DNA of 64,000 bases. It comes from Sinorhizobium sp. A49. GTDB taxonomy: Bacteria; Pseudomonadota; Alphaproteobacteria; Rhizobiales; Rhizobiaceae. The notes beneath the pieces are model-generated. The model searched no databases and was not told where the DNA came from. It worked only from the letters and a program-made list of their open reading frames with translations. A program made the position numbers and the translations under genes. Below, in pieces: positions 26,049 to 33,416 of this stretch. The stretch lies in the NCBI RefSeq assembly GCF_002002725.1, contig NZ_MUNW01000034.1, positions 1 to 64,000 on the forward strand, read 5' to 3'. Within the stretch, counting starts at the first letter, position 1. Every line of letters starts with the position of its first letter.

Positions 26049-27680
26049 ATGGCTGAGACAGCACCGCGCCGCAAGGTTCTTTGCGTGCGACCGCGACCGA
26101 ACCCGGATACCGCGCCTATGCTTGCGAATGTGGTCGATGAATGGGTGCATGCGCTCTCGTTGCATTGCGACGTCAGCGTCATCGAGCAGGATTTCGACTT
26201 TGCCGAAGTTTACGAGCAGCTAAAACCCGATTTTCTGATCTTCGATTCCGTCCATTGGGGTCGCCCTCGCCGGTTGAACATCGCGAACGCAAAAGCGCAT
26301 CCTCAGGTACCGCGTGCGCTGTATCTCAACTGCGACCCGCACGACCCGATGCGGCCGCTGATCTTGCAGATGCTCGATAGCTACAGCATCGACACGGTCT
26401 TCTGCACCGGCAACGAACAAATCCAGCATATGCCGGAACTATCGCGGATCGCCTCATTCATACTGCCGAAGTTCATCGATCCGACGGTATTCCAGGACTA
26501 TAAACTCGACAAGATCATCCCTGTCACGGTTTTCAGCGGGCATCTTTTTCCGACCTTCTACCCCTGGCGGGCACGAGTGACGGAAGAGATCCAACGCCTG
26601 TTCCCGACACTGGTCTATACGCATCCGGGCTATGACAAGAACTACCAATCCCCCTTCGAGGTTCGTGACGAGAAATACTCGCAACTGATTTCGCAAAGCT
26701 ATTTCTCTATCGCCGATACCACGCGGATGGACTACGTCGTTCGCAAACATCTGGAGATTCCGGCATCCGGCGCCATCCTCGTCGCGCCGGAATCGGAGCC
26801 CTTGAAGGAATACGGTTTCGTCGATCTTGAGAATTGTGTGCTCGGCTCCGGCCGCGAGCTCTTTATCAAGATAAATGCGATCTCCCGCAGTCCCGATCTC
26901 TACTCCTATATCTGCAAGCAGGGCCACGACCTCGTCCACAGCCGCTACACGCGACAATCGTGGACGCATATGCTCGACTGGTTCGAATGCCGCCTCAGCC
27001 TGCAACCAGGCGAAGTTGTGCAGCAGCAAGGCAAATTCGGGCCGTTCGAAAACGTCCGGGCGACCACCGGTACGCCGTCGATTGCCGACGCTGTCCTCTT
27101 CGACAGCCCGATGTCCGCCGTGCTGCGGTCGGCGCGCGACGCGATCCTTTCGGGTGGTGACCTTACGGCATCCAAGGCGGCCCTCAACGACCTGACGACC
27201 TGGATCGGCCATGTTGCGGAGCCCTGGCTCCTGCTGGGTGTCATTTCGCTTCTCGAGGGTGATCTGGCACAGGCGGCAATCTGGCTCAGCCGCAGAGGCA
27301 ATGCGCAGGGTCAGTCCGACCCGGAACTTGGTCGCCTCGATCCGGTCGAAATCGCCTGGCTGCTGATGCTTGCCGAACTGCTCGACGACGAGGGTCTGCG
27401 CGATCTGATGCTGGAGCGGGCGATCGACGCTCCTCATCTGAGCATACGGCGCATGCAATGGCTATGGCGCGCCGATACGGATGAATGCGACGGCGAACCG
27501 GCCGGCCTGGACGAGTTCGAACGCGGCGACTGCCTGTCGATCCACTGGCTTGGCCAGGAGGATCTGAAGACCTGGATTTCCCTCGCCGAACGCGTGCTCA
27601 CCGCCAATGGCAGGGACGACAGAATTCGCTACAGTGCTATTCTCGACGGCCAGTCAAAAATCATGCTCGGGACGAGCTGA
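26049..27680 (+). CDS. CgeB-like glycosyltransferase with a long C-terminal extension
   Basis: A 543-residue protein. The first part (1-340) looks like CgeB-type glycosyltransferases: VLCVRPRPNPDTAPMLANVV, PDFLIFDSVHWGRPRRLNIA, ALYLNCDPHDP, and the late block LEIPASGAILVAPESEPLKEYGF, which resembles the donor-binding LEAxAxGxxLL region, followed by HSRYTRQSWTHMLDWFE. The remaining 200 residues are helical, with pairs such as EPWLLLGVISLLEGDLAQAAIWL, possibly TPR-like. It closes the cassette, only 2 bases after the second DegT gene. It would attach the sugar made by the preceding enzymes; the acceptor is unknown. Confidence 0.75.
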   Translation: MAETAPRRKVLCVRPRPNPDTAPMLANVVDEWVHALSLHCDVSVIEQDFDFAEVYEQLKPDFLIFDSVHWGRPRRLNIANAKAHPQVPRALYLNCDPHDPMRPLILQMLDSYSIDTVFCTGNEQIQHMPELSRIASFILPKFIDPTVFQDYKLDKIIPVTVFSGHLFPTFYPWRARVTEEIQRLFPTLVYTHPGYDKNYQSPFEVRDEKYSQLISQSYFSIADTTRMDYVVRKHLEIPASGAILVAPESEPLKEYGFVDLENCVLGSGRELFIKINAISRSPDLYSYICKQGHDLVHSRYTRQSWTHMLDWFECRLSLQPGEVVQQQGKFGPFENVRATTGTPSIADAVLFDSPMSAVLRSARDAILSGGDLTASKAALNDLTTWIGHVAEPWLLLGVISLLEGDLAQAAIWLSRRGNAQGQSDPELGRLDPVEIAWLLMLAELLDDEGLRDLMLERAIDAPHLSIRRMQWLWRADTDECDGEPAGLDEFERGDCLSIHWLGQEDLKTWISLAERVLTANGRDDRIRYSAILDGQSKIMLGTS

Positions 27681-27690
27681 ATAGGCGTTA

Positions 27691-27710
27691 GGCCGTCGTT
27701 GTCGACGGCC
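27691..27710 (+). terminator. Hairpin ending the sugar cassette
   Basis: The arms ggccgtcg (27691-27698) and cgacggcc (27703-27710) flank a four-base loop, 10 bases after the glycosyltransferase stop. Confidence 0.55.
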
Positions 27711-27795
27711 CCATCGCTGCCGCGAGCCCTGTAGAGGCATGTCGCCTCTTTCCCATCCGGCCAAAATCCTGCACACAGGCGTGATGAGGCGATCA

Positions 27796-28545
27796 ATGTT
27801 CGATCTAACGGGAAGAACCGCACTGGTTACCGGCGGCGGCCGTGGACTTGGCCTGGAGATGGCAAAGGCGCTCGCCAAGGCCGGCGCGTCGGTGGCGATC
27901 AACGGCCGCGATCGGTCGGCGCTGGAGGCAGCCGGCGACCAGGTCGGGAGCGAAGGCATCACGCTTGAGGTGGCGCCGGGCGATGTCGTCACCGATGCAG
28001 CCGAGATCCTGGCCGCGGCGACACGCAGCACCGGGAGACTGGATATTCTAATCCACGCCGTTGGCGAGCGCGACCGGCGCGGTACCGACGACATGGATGC
28101 CGCCGGCTTTGCCGCCCTCATCAACACCGATCTCACGGCCGCTTACGGAATGGCCAGGGCAGCGCTGCCTTATCTCCGACGATCGAACGCCGGACGGCTG
28201 ATCTTCGTCACCTCAATCGCCGCCTTTGCCGCTCGCGCCGGCGACCCGGCCTACACCGCGGCTAAAGGCGGACTGGGCGCATTGACCCGATCGCTTGCGG
28301 TCGAGCTCGGCTCCGACAGCCTGACGGTCAATGCCATCGCTCCGGGCTGGTTCGCAACGGAAACCAACGCGGCACTTGCAGCCGATCCGGTGTTGCAGCA
28401 ATTCGTCGATGCCCGCATCCCATTGAAACGCTGGGGGCGGCCGGAAGAGATAGCCCCTGCGGCGGTCTTCCTTGCCTCGCCTGCCTCAAGCTTCGTCAAC
28501 GGAATCACCTTGACGGTCGATGGCGGCATGACCGTTCAGATGTAG
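27796..28545 (+). CDS. SDR-family oxidoreductase
   Basis: A 249-residue classical short-chain dehydrogenase. It starts MFDLTGRTALVTGGGRGLGL with the TGxxxGxG cofactor loop, then the catalytic triad region FVTSIAAFAARAGDPAYTAAKGG (Ser, and Tyr/Lys as YTAAK), NAIAPGWFATETN, and the C-terminal GITLTVDGGMTVQ. The start at 27796 follows gagg at a proper distance; 27784 and 27739 are alternative in-frame starts. It resembles gluconate 5-dehydrogenase and 3-oxoacyl-ACP-reductase-like enzymes, and the substrate cannot be assigned. It converges on a LysR gene 22 bases away. Confidence 0.85.
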   Translation: MFDLTGRTALVTGGGRGLGLEMAKALAKAGASVAINGRDRSALEAAGDQVGSEGITLEVAPGDVVTDAAEILAAATRSTGRLDILIHAVGERDRRGTDDMDAAGFAALINTDLTAAYGMARAALPYLRRSNAGRLIFVTSIAAFAARAGDPAYTAAKGGLGALTRSLAVELGSDSLTVNAIAPGWFATETNAALAADPVLQQFVDARIPLKRWGRPEEIAPAAVFLASPASSFVNGITLTVDGGMTVQM

Positions 28546-28567
28546 GGGATAGCGCCGGCATAGGCGG

Positions 28568-29431
28568 TCAGGGCATAGCGACCGTTTTTGAAAGCCCATC
28601 GGCAAGCAGGTCCGCGAGCGTGGCAACGGCCTTTTCGGCATTCCGCTTGAGACGCAGGCTGAATTCCGCGTCCGGCAAGGCGGGAAGCGCCAACCTCTCA
28701 GGCGCGATCGCCACACCGTCTCCGACAAAGCGCGTGGTTCGTGCTGTCACCGCGATGCCAGCGCGCACCGCGGCGCGCAGCCCGGAGAGGCTCGGGCTTG
28801 TCGCCGCGATCCGGTAGGGCCGATCACTCACTTCCAGCGCATCGATCGCCGCTGAACGGAAGCCGCAAGGTGGATCAAGGACGGCAAGCGGCAAATGTTC
28901 ATCGACGGGCATGACATCGGGCGACGCGCAGAGCCAGACCATCGGTTCGCTCAGCACCGCCGCTTCGTCGACCGCCCCGCCTTGCCGCATGACGATCATC
29001 ACGTCCACTGCCCCCTGGTCATATTGGCTCACCAGTTCCTTCGAGCGGCCCACGCGCAGGTCCAGCCGCACGCGCGGATGGGCACGCGCAAATTGCTGCA
29101 GCAGCGACGGCAACGTGCTGTCGGCGAAATCCTGGGTGCAGCCGAGCGAAACGCGACCGTCGGTGCGCGCGCCCTTGAGGCTGAGCCAGGCATCGCGATG
29201 GGCGTCGAGGATCTTGCGAGCCTGCACGACCACGTCTTCACCGGCGGCCGTCAGCACGCGACCACGACCGGAGGGAGCCAGCAGTTCTTCCCCGATCACG
29301 GCTTCCAGCCGCTGCATCTGGGCTGTCACCGCCGACGGGGTGCGCCCGACCACAGTGGCGGCATGCGTGAGCGATCCGCTTTCGGCAAAGGCAAGGAACG
29401 TGCGCAACAGGTCGGGGTCAAGCGTCTGCAT
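28568..29431 (-). CDS. LysR-family transcriptional regulator
   Basis: A 287-residue protein with an N-terminal helix-turn-helix (MQTLDPDLLRTFLAFAESGS, then HAATVVGRTPSAVTAQMQRLE) and a C-terminal periplasmic-binding-like effector domain starting near residue 90 (GRVSLGCTQDFADSTLPSLL). It is divergent from the tautomerase gene. The 105-base gap holds a 9-bp inverted repeat (29443-29473) that fits a LysR operator, so it probably controls both itself and the tautomerase. Confidence 0.9.
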   Translation of the reverse strand: MQTLDPDLLRTFLAFAESGSLTHAATVVGRTPSAVTAQMQRLEAVIGEELLAPSGRGRVLTAAGEDVVVQARKILDAHRDAWLSLKGARTDGRVSLGCTQDFADSTLPSLLQQFARAHPRVRLDLRVGRSKELVSQYDQGAVDVMIVMRQGGAVDEAAVLSEPMVWLCASPDVMPVDEHLPLAVLDPPCGFRSAAIDALEVSDRPYRIAATSPSLSGLRAAVRAGIAVTARTTRFVGDGVAIAPERLALPALPDAEFSLRLKRNAEKAVATLADLLADGLSKTVAMP

Positions 29432-29442
29432 AACTTCACGAT

Positions 29443-29473
29443 AATCGAATTATAAATGCAAAACAATTCGATT
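29443..29473. promoter_or_regulatory. LysR-type operator candidate
   Basis: The perfect arms aatcgaatt (29443-29451) and aattcgatt (29465-29473) are separated by 13 bases, in an AT-rich gap between the divergent LysR and tautomerase genes. Confidence 0.6.
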
Positions 29474-29536
29474 TTTATTGATCAATAACGATGCGACATT
29501 GGCCTCAATACCAACCCGCACCTCACGGAGCCCATC

Positions 29537-29947
29537 ATGCCCATCATCAACGTCACCGTCACCGGCAAGGCCGACCCTGCCCTGTCCCAGCGCATTGCCG
29601 CCGCCGTGAGCGACCTGACCGCCAAGCATCTGCACAAGGACCCAACGATTACTGCCATCATCGTCAACTACGCCGATCCGGCACACTGGTTCGCTGGTGG
29701 CCGCTCACTCGCAGACCAGGGCGCCAACAGCTTCTGGCTCGATATCAAGGTGGTGGACGGCACCAACACCAAGCAGGAGATGGCAAGCTATCTCGAGGCC
29801 GTCTTTGCCGGCTTCCAACAGTTGCTCGGCAACGTGCATTCGGAAAGCTACATCCTCGTGCATGAAGTCTCCGCCGCCGCCTACGGTTACGAAGGCAAGA
29901 CGCAGGAGTTTCGCTACATCAGCAACAAGCTCAAGGCGACGGTTTAA
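29537..29947 (+). CDS. Tautomerase-superfamily protein (4-oxalocrotonate-tautomerase-like)
   Basis: A 136-residue protein. It begins MPIINVTVTGKADPALSQRI; removal of the initiator Met would expose Pro2, the catalytic general base of this superfamily. Two beta-alpha-beta units are visible (residues 1-60 and 62-125), so it is a fused dimer-type member rather than the 62-residue 4-OT form. Its substrate is unknown. It is divergent from a LysR gene that is presumably its regulator, and is followed by a strong hairpin. Confidence 0.82.
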   Translation: MPIINVTVTGKADPALSQRIAAAVSDLTAKHLHKDPTITAIIVNYADPAHWFAGGRSLADQGANSFWLDIKVVDGTNTKQEMASYLEAVFAGFQQLLGNVHSESYILVHEVSAAAYGYEGKTQEFRYISNKLKATV

Positions 29948-29969
29948 ACGTCAACGCTAATGATTGAGA

Positions 29970-30007
29970 AGACTTACGGCGTCGGTTCTGATCGACGCCG
30001 TAAGTCT
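29970..30007. terminator. Bidirectional terminator hairpin
   Basis: Perfect 15-bp arms (29970-29984 and 29993-30007) flank an eight-base loop between the convergent tautomerase and mmsB genes. Confidence 0.75.
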
Positions 30008-30018
30008 GTAAAGCCTGA

Positions 30019-30915
30019 TCAGCCGGCCTTTGCCTCGTCGTTGCCGCGCAGCAGATGAATGAGCGCGGAAAAATCCTCCCCGCCGTGGCCGAGCTTTTCA
30101 AACATGGAGTAAAGCTGCGCCGCCTGGGCGCCCATGGGCGTCGAGGCACCGCTGGTGCTGGCCGCCTGTTGCGACAGCTTCAGGTCCTTCAACATCAGGC
30201 TGGCGGCGAACCCCGGCTTGTAGTCGTTGTTGGCCGGCGATGTCGGCACCGGTCCCGGCACCGGGCAATAGGTCGTCAGCGACCAGCATTGACCAGACGA
30301 GGTCGAGGCCACGTCGAACAACGCCTGGTGCGACAGACCGAGGCGCTCGGCCAAAACAAAGGCTTCGCAGACACCGGCCATGGAAATGCCGAGGATCATG
30401 TTGTTGCAAATCTTTGCCGCCTGGCCCGCACCGACGTCGCCGCAATGAACGATTTTCTTGCCCATGGCGTCGAGCAGCGGCTTGCCGCGGGCAAAGGCAT
30501 CGTCGGCACCGCCAACCATGAAGGTCAGCGTGCCGGCGGCAGCGCCGCCTGTGCCGCCCGAGACGGGCGCATCCAGTGAACGGCAGTCGGCCTTTTCGGC
30601 CAACGCATGCGCCTTGCGGGCGCTATCGACATCAATTGTCGAGCTGTCGATCAGCAAGGTGCCGGGATCGACGAAGCCAAGCAGTTCATCCCAGACATAG
30701 AGCACGTGGGCGCCGGCAGGCAGCATGGTGATGACGCATTCCGCCTCGCGCGCAGCATGCGCGATCGAGCCTGCAACCGAAACACCCGTCTTGGCCGCTG
30801 CATTGCGCGATGCCTCCGACAGGTCGAAGCCGGTTACCGCGTGGCCGGCCTTCACCAGATTGGCCGCCATCGGGCCGCCCATGTTGCCAAGCCCGATAAA
30901 GGCGATCTTCGTCAT
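30019..30915 (-). CDS. mmsB: 3-hydroxyisobutyrate dehydrogenase
   Basis: A 298-residue beta-hydroxyacid dehydrogenase. It starts MTKIAFIGLGNMGGPMAANL with the NAD loop GLGNMG, then the substrate signature LDAPVSGGTGGAAAGTLTFM near 115-135 and the catalytic Lys in GAGQAAKICNNMILG. The start at 30915 has an aggagtgaat ribosome-binding site. It oxidises 3-hydroxyisobutyrate to methylmalonate semialdehyde in valine degradation. It is the last gene of a three-gene minus-strand operon with the hydrolase and acyl-CoA dehydrogenase that make its substrate. Confidence 0.92.
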   Translation of the reverse strand: MTKIAFIGLGNMGGPMAANLVKAGHAVTGFDLSEASRNAAAKTGVSVAGSIAHAAREAECVITMLPAGAHVLYVWDELLGFVDPGTLLIDSSTIDVDSARKAHALAEKADCRSLDAPVSGGTGGAAAGTLTFMVGGADDAFARGKPLLDAMGKKIVHCGDVGAGQAAKICNNMILGISMAGVCEAFVLAERLGLSHQALFDVASTSSGQCWSLTTYCPVPGPVPTSPANNDYKPGFAASLMLKDLKLSQQAASTSGASTPMGAQAAQLYSMFEKLGHGGEDFSALIHLLRGNDEAKAG

Positions 30916-30970
30916 ATTCACTCCTCCTGAAATGCAGTTCGACCGACGCCGATCGGGGCGGCTTGCTCCC

Positions 30971-32035
30971 TCAGGCGACAAACAGTGGCAGGTGATCCCG
31001 GTTGGCAAAGCGCGCGCGCATCTCGTCGGTCACATCAGACAGCCCCACAGACCATTTCGGGTTGCGGTCCTTGTCGATGACGGCGGCACGCACGCCCTCA
31101 TAGAAATCCGGATTGGCAAGCATGCCGAGTGTCGCCGAATACTCGCGCTCGAGGCAATCGTTGAGCGAGGCGCTTTTGCGACCGGCGCGCAGGAGATCGA
31201 GCGTCAGCTTCATGCTCAAGGCCGAACGTGAGCGAAGCAGCGCCAGCGTTTCCCAGCCAAAGTCGCTGTCTTCTGCCTCCAGCGCAGCAAGAATCTCCTC
31301 GACCGTGTCGAAGGCGAAGCATCGGTCGATTGCTTTCAGATGCGGTGCCAGCGACGAGCCCGGCGCCTCCCCGGAAACGCTTCGGATTGCGGCTTCGACA
31401 TCCACCACCTTGGCTGAAGGCGGCAGCGCGGCAAGGGCGGAGAACAGGCCACCCAGCTTGGCGCTTGGCACATAATGGTCGGCAAGCCGCGCATGGATCG
31501 CATCGACGGCGGCGATATCGCGGCCGGTCAGGCCGAGATAGGTGCCGAACTCGCCGGGCGCCTGCGGCAAAAGCCAGGTGGCGCCGACATCCGGGAAATA
31601 GCCGATGCCGGTTTCCGGCATGGCGAGCCGGGTGCGCTCGGTGACGATCCGGTGGCTGCCATGCGCCGAGATGCCGACGCCGCCACCCATGACGATGCCG
31701 TCCATGATGGCGATATAGGGCTTGGGATAAGCCGAAATCCGGCTGTTGACGATAAACTCCTCGCGCCAGAACTGCGCGCCTTCGGCCGGTCGCTCGCGTC
31801 CGCTTTCATAGATCATGCGGATATCGCCGCCGGCGCAAAGCCCGCGTTCGCCTTCGCCCGTCACCATCACGGCAGCAACCGAAGGATCGCTCTCAAACTC
31901 GGTCAGCGCCTCGGCGATCAGCCGGATCATCGGAACGTTGAGGCTGTTCAGCGCTCTGGTGCGATTGAGCCGGAGGCGCCCGATGGCGCCCTGGCGCTCG
32001 ACGATGACCTCAGGTGCTGCCGCCTGCATTTCCAT
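30971..32035 (-). CDS. 3-hydroxyisobutyryl-CoA hydrolase (enoyl-CoA hydratase fold)
   Basis: A 354-residue crotonase-fold protein, longer than ordinary enoyl-CoA hydratases and matching the HIBCH subgroup. Features are GRLRLNRTRALNSLNVPMIR, the oxyanion-hole segments GLCAGGDIRMIYESG and IMDGIVMGGGVGISAHGS, the catalytic stretch MPETGIGYFPDVGATWLLPQ, and a C-terminal DRNPKWSVGLSDVTDEMRA. It hydrolyses 3-hydroxyisobutyryl-CoA to free 3-hydroxyisobutyrate. It lies between mmsB and the acyl-CoA dehydrogenase gene, which starts the operon. The ATG at 32029 is an alternative start. Confidence 0.9.
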   Translation of the reverse strand: MEMQAAAPEVIVERQGAIGRLRLNRTRALNSLNVPMIRLIAEALTEFESDPSVAAVMVTGEGERGLCAGGDIRMIYESGRERPAEGAQFWREEFIVNSRISAYPKPYIAIMDGIVMGGGVGISAHGSHRIVTERTRLAMPETGIGYFPDVGATWLLPQAPGEFGTYLGLTGRDIAAVDAIHARLADHYVPSAKLGGLFSALAALPPSAKVVDVEAAIRSVSGEAPGSSLAPHLKAIDRCFAFDTVEEILAALEAEDSDFGWETLALLRSRSALSMKLTLDLLRAGRKSASLNDCLEREYSATLGMLANPDFYEGVRAAVIDKDRNPKWSVGLSDVTDEMRARFANRDHLPLFVA

Positions 32036-32050
32036 GAAAAACCCTTCCGA

Positions 32051-33193
32051 TTATTTCCGGCCGATGAGCGAGCGTGCAACGATCAGCCGCATGATCTCGT
32101 TTGTGCCCTCAAGTATCTGGTGCACCCTCAGGTCCCTGACAATCTTCTCGACGCCGTAGTCGGCGAGATAGCCGTAACCGCCATGCAGTTGCAGCGCGTC
32201 GTTGGCGATGGCGAAGCAGCGATCGGTGACAAAGCGTTTGGCCATGGCGCAGAGCTTCGTGGCTTCCGGGTCGCCGGCATCGAGCGCCGAAGCGGCGCGC
32301 CAGAGGAAGGTACGGGCGATCTCGAGATCGGTCGCCATGTCGGCGAGACGAAACTGCAGCGCCTGGAATTCGCCGATCGCCTTGCCGAAGGCGCGACGCT
32401 CCTGGACATAGGCAAGCGCCTTATCGAAGGCAGCCTGCGCACCGCCCAGCGATGCAGCGGCGATGTTCAACCGCCCTCCGTCCAGCCCGCCCATAGCGAT
32501 CTTGAAGCCGTCGCCCTCACCGCCAAGGCGATTTTCAGCGGAAACGCGCACGCCATCGAGCATCACCGCGCGGGTCGGCTGCACGTGCCAACCCATCTTC
32601 TTCTCGTTGGCTCCGAAGGTGAGGCCGGGCGCGTCCTTTTCGACCACGAAGGTCGAAATGCCCTTCGGGCCATCTTCGCCGGTTCGTGCCATGATCACAT
32701 AGAGGCCGGAGACGCCGGCGCCGGAGATGAACTGCTTCTGGCCAGTCAGCACATAGCTGTCGCCGTCCTTGACCGCCTTTGTCTTGAGCGCTGCCGCATC
32801 CGAACCGGATCCGGGCTCCGTCAGGCAATAGCTCGCCAGCGTCTCCATAGTCAGCAGCTTCGGCAGCAGCCGATGGCGCTGCTCGTCTGTGCCGTAGCGG
32901 TCGATCATGCCGGAGCACATGTTGTGAATGGAAACGAAGGAGGCGACCGCCGGGCAGCCGGTTGCTAAGGCCTCGATGATGATCGCGGCGTCGAGCCGTG
33001 TCAGGCCCGTGCCGCCGACATCGTCGCGGATATAGATGCCGGCCATGCCGAGCGCCGCTGCTGCCTGAAGCTTGTCGACAGGAAAGTGTTTTTCCTGGTC
33101 CCACTCGATGGCATTCGGCGCCAGTTCGTCGCGCGCAAAATCGAGCGCCATCTGGCGGATGGCTTCCTGTTCCTCTGACAGGCGAAAATCCAT
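32051..33193 (-). CDS. Isobutyryl-CoA-type acyl-CoA dehydrogenase
   Basis: A 380-residue FAD flavoenzyme starting MDFRLSEEQEAIRQMALDFA. Visible motifs are YCLTEPGSGSDAAALKTKAV (flavin/substrate), GFKIAMGGLDGGRLNIAAAS, and LHGGYGYLADYGVEKIVRDL with QILEGTNEIMRLIVARSL, which contains the catalytic-Glu region. Full-length relatives oxidise isobutyryl- or short branched-chain acyl-CoA. The start at 33193 is 8 bases after agggagg. It heads the minus-strand operon whose two later genes complete valine steps to methylmalonate semialdehyde; a generic hydratase for methacrylyl-CoA must come from elsewhere. Confidence 0.9.
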   Translation of the reverse strand: MDFRLSEEQEAIRQMALDFARDELAPNAIEWDQEKHFPVDKLQAAAALGMAGIYIRDDVGGTGLTRLDAAIIIEALATGCPAVASFVSIHNMCSGMIDRYGTDEQRHRLLPKLLTMETLASYCLTEPGSGSDAAALKTKAVKDGDSYVLTGQKQFISGAGVSGLYVIMARTGEDGPKGISTFVVEKDAPGLTFGANEKKMGWHVQPTRAVMLDGVRVSAENRLGGEGDGFKIAMGGLDGGRLNIAAASLGGAQAAFDKALAYVQERRAFGKAIGEFQALQFRLADMATDLEIARTFLWRAASALDAGDPEATKLCAMAKRFVTDRCFAIANDALQLHGGYGYLADYGVEKIVRDLRVHQILEGTNEIMRLIVARSLIGRK

Positions 33194-33220
33194 ATGCATG
33201 TCCTCCCTGACCGCATACCC

Positions 33221-33270
33221 GCTGCATGTTTCCTTTAATCGTAGCCGATTAAAGGAGAAAAACATGCAGC
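33221..33270. repeat. Long imperfect palindrome upstream of the acyl-CoA dehydrogenase gene
   Basis: The arm gctgcatgtttcctttaatc (33221-33240) is almost fully complementary to 33247-33270, with a six-base loop (gtagcc) and a four-base bulge. The core cctttaatc/gattaaagg is a perfect 9-bp match. It is 28 bases from the acyl-CoA dehydrogenase start, so it could be an operator or an mRNA hairpin. Confidence 0.65.
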
Positions 33271-33281
33271 AACTCAAAGTG

Positions 33282-33322
33282 CTACAGCGACCTTTGCGCG
33301 CCTTAGATGCGCGGCGCTGTAG
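33282..33322. repeat. Hairpin element, probably a dispersed rhizobial intergenic repeat
   Basis: The arms ctacagcg (33282-33289) and cgctgtag (33315-33322) enclose a second GC-rich stem (tgcgcg...cgcgg). The surrounding text (gcaactcaaagtgctacag) resembles an element seen in many rhizobial intergenic regions. The recognition is from memory and needs a genome search. Confidence 0.45.
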
Positions 33323-33416
33323 CCGATTGGGGCTAGTTACACCAAATTCCGTACAGGCACAGGTGCAAATTCTCACAGGTTCTGTTCAAAAACGAACAGA
33401 ACCCTGCCAAAGTCCA

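Noticed and set aside
31475-33000. A long plus-strand frame across the valine genes
   Set aside because: It runs opposite the 3-hydroxyisobutyryl-CoA hydrolase and acyl-CoA dehydrogenase genes and shows no family features.
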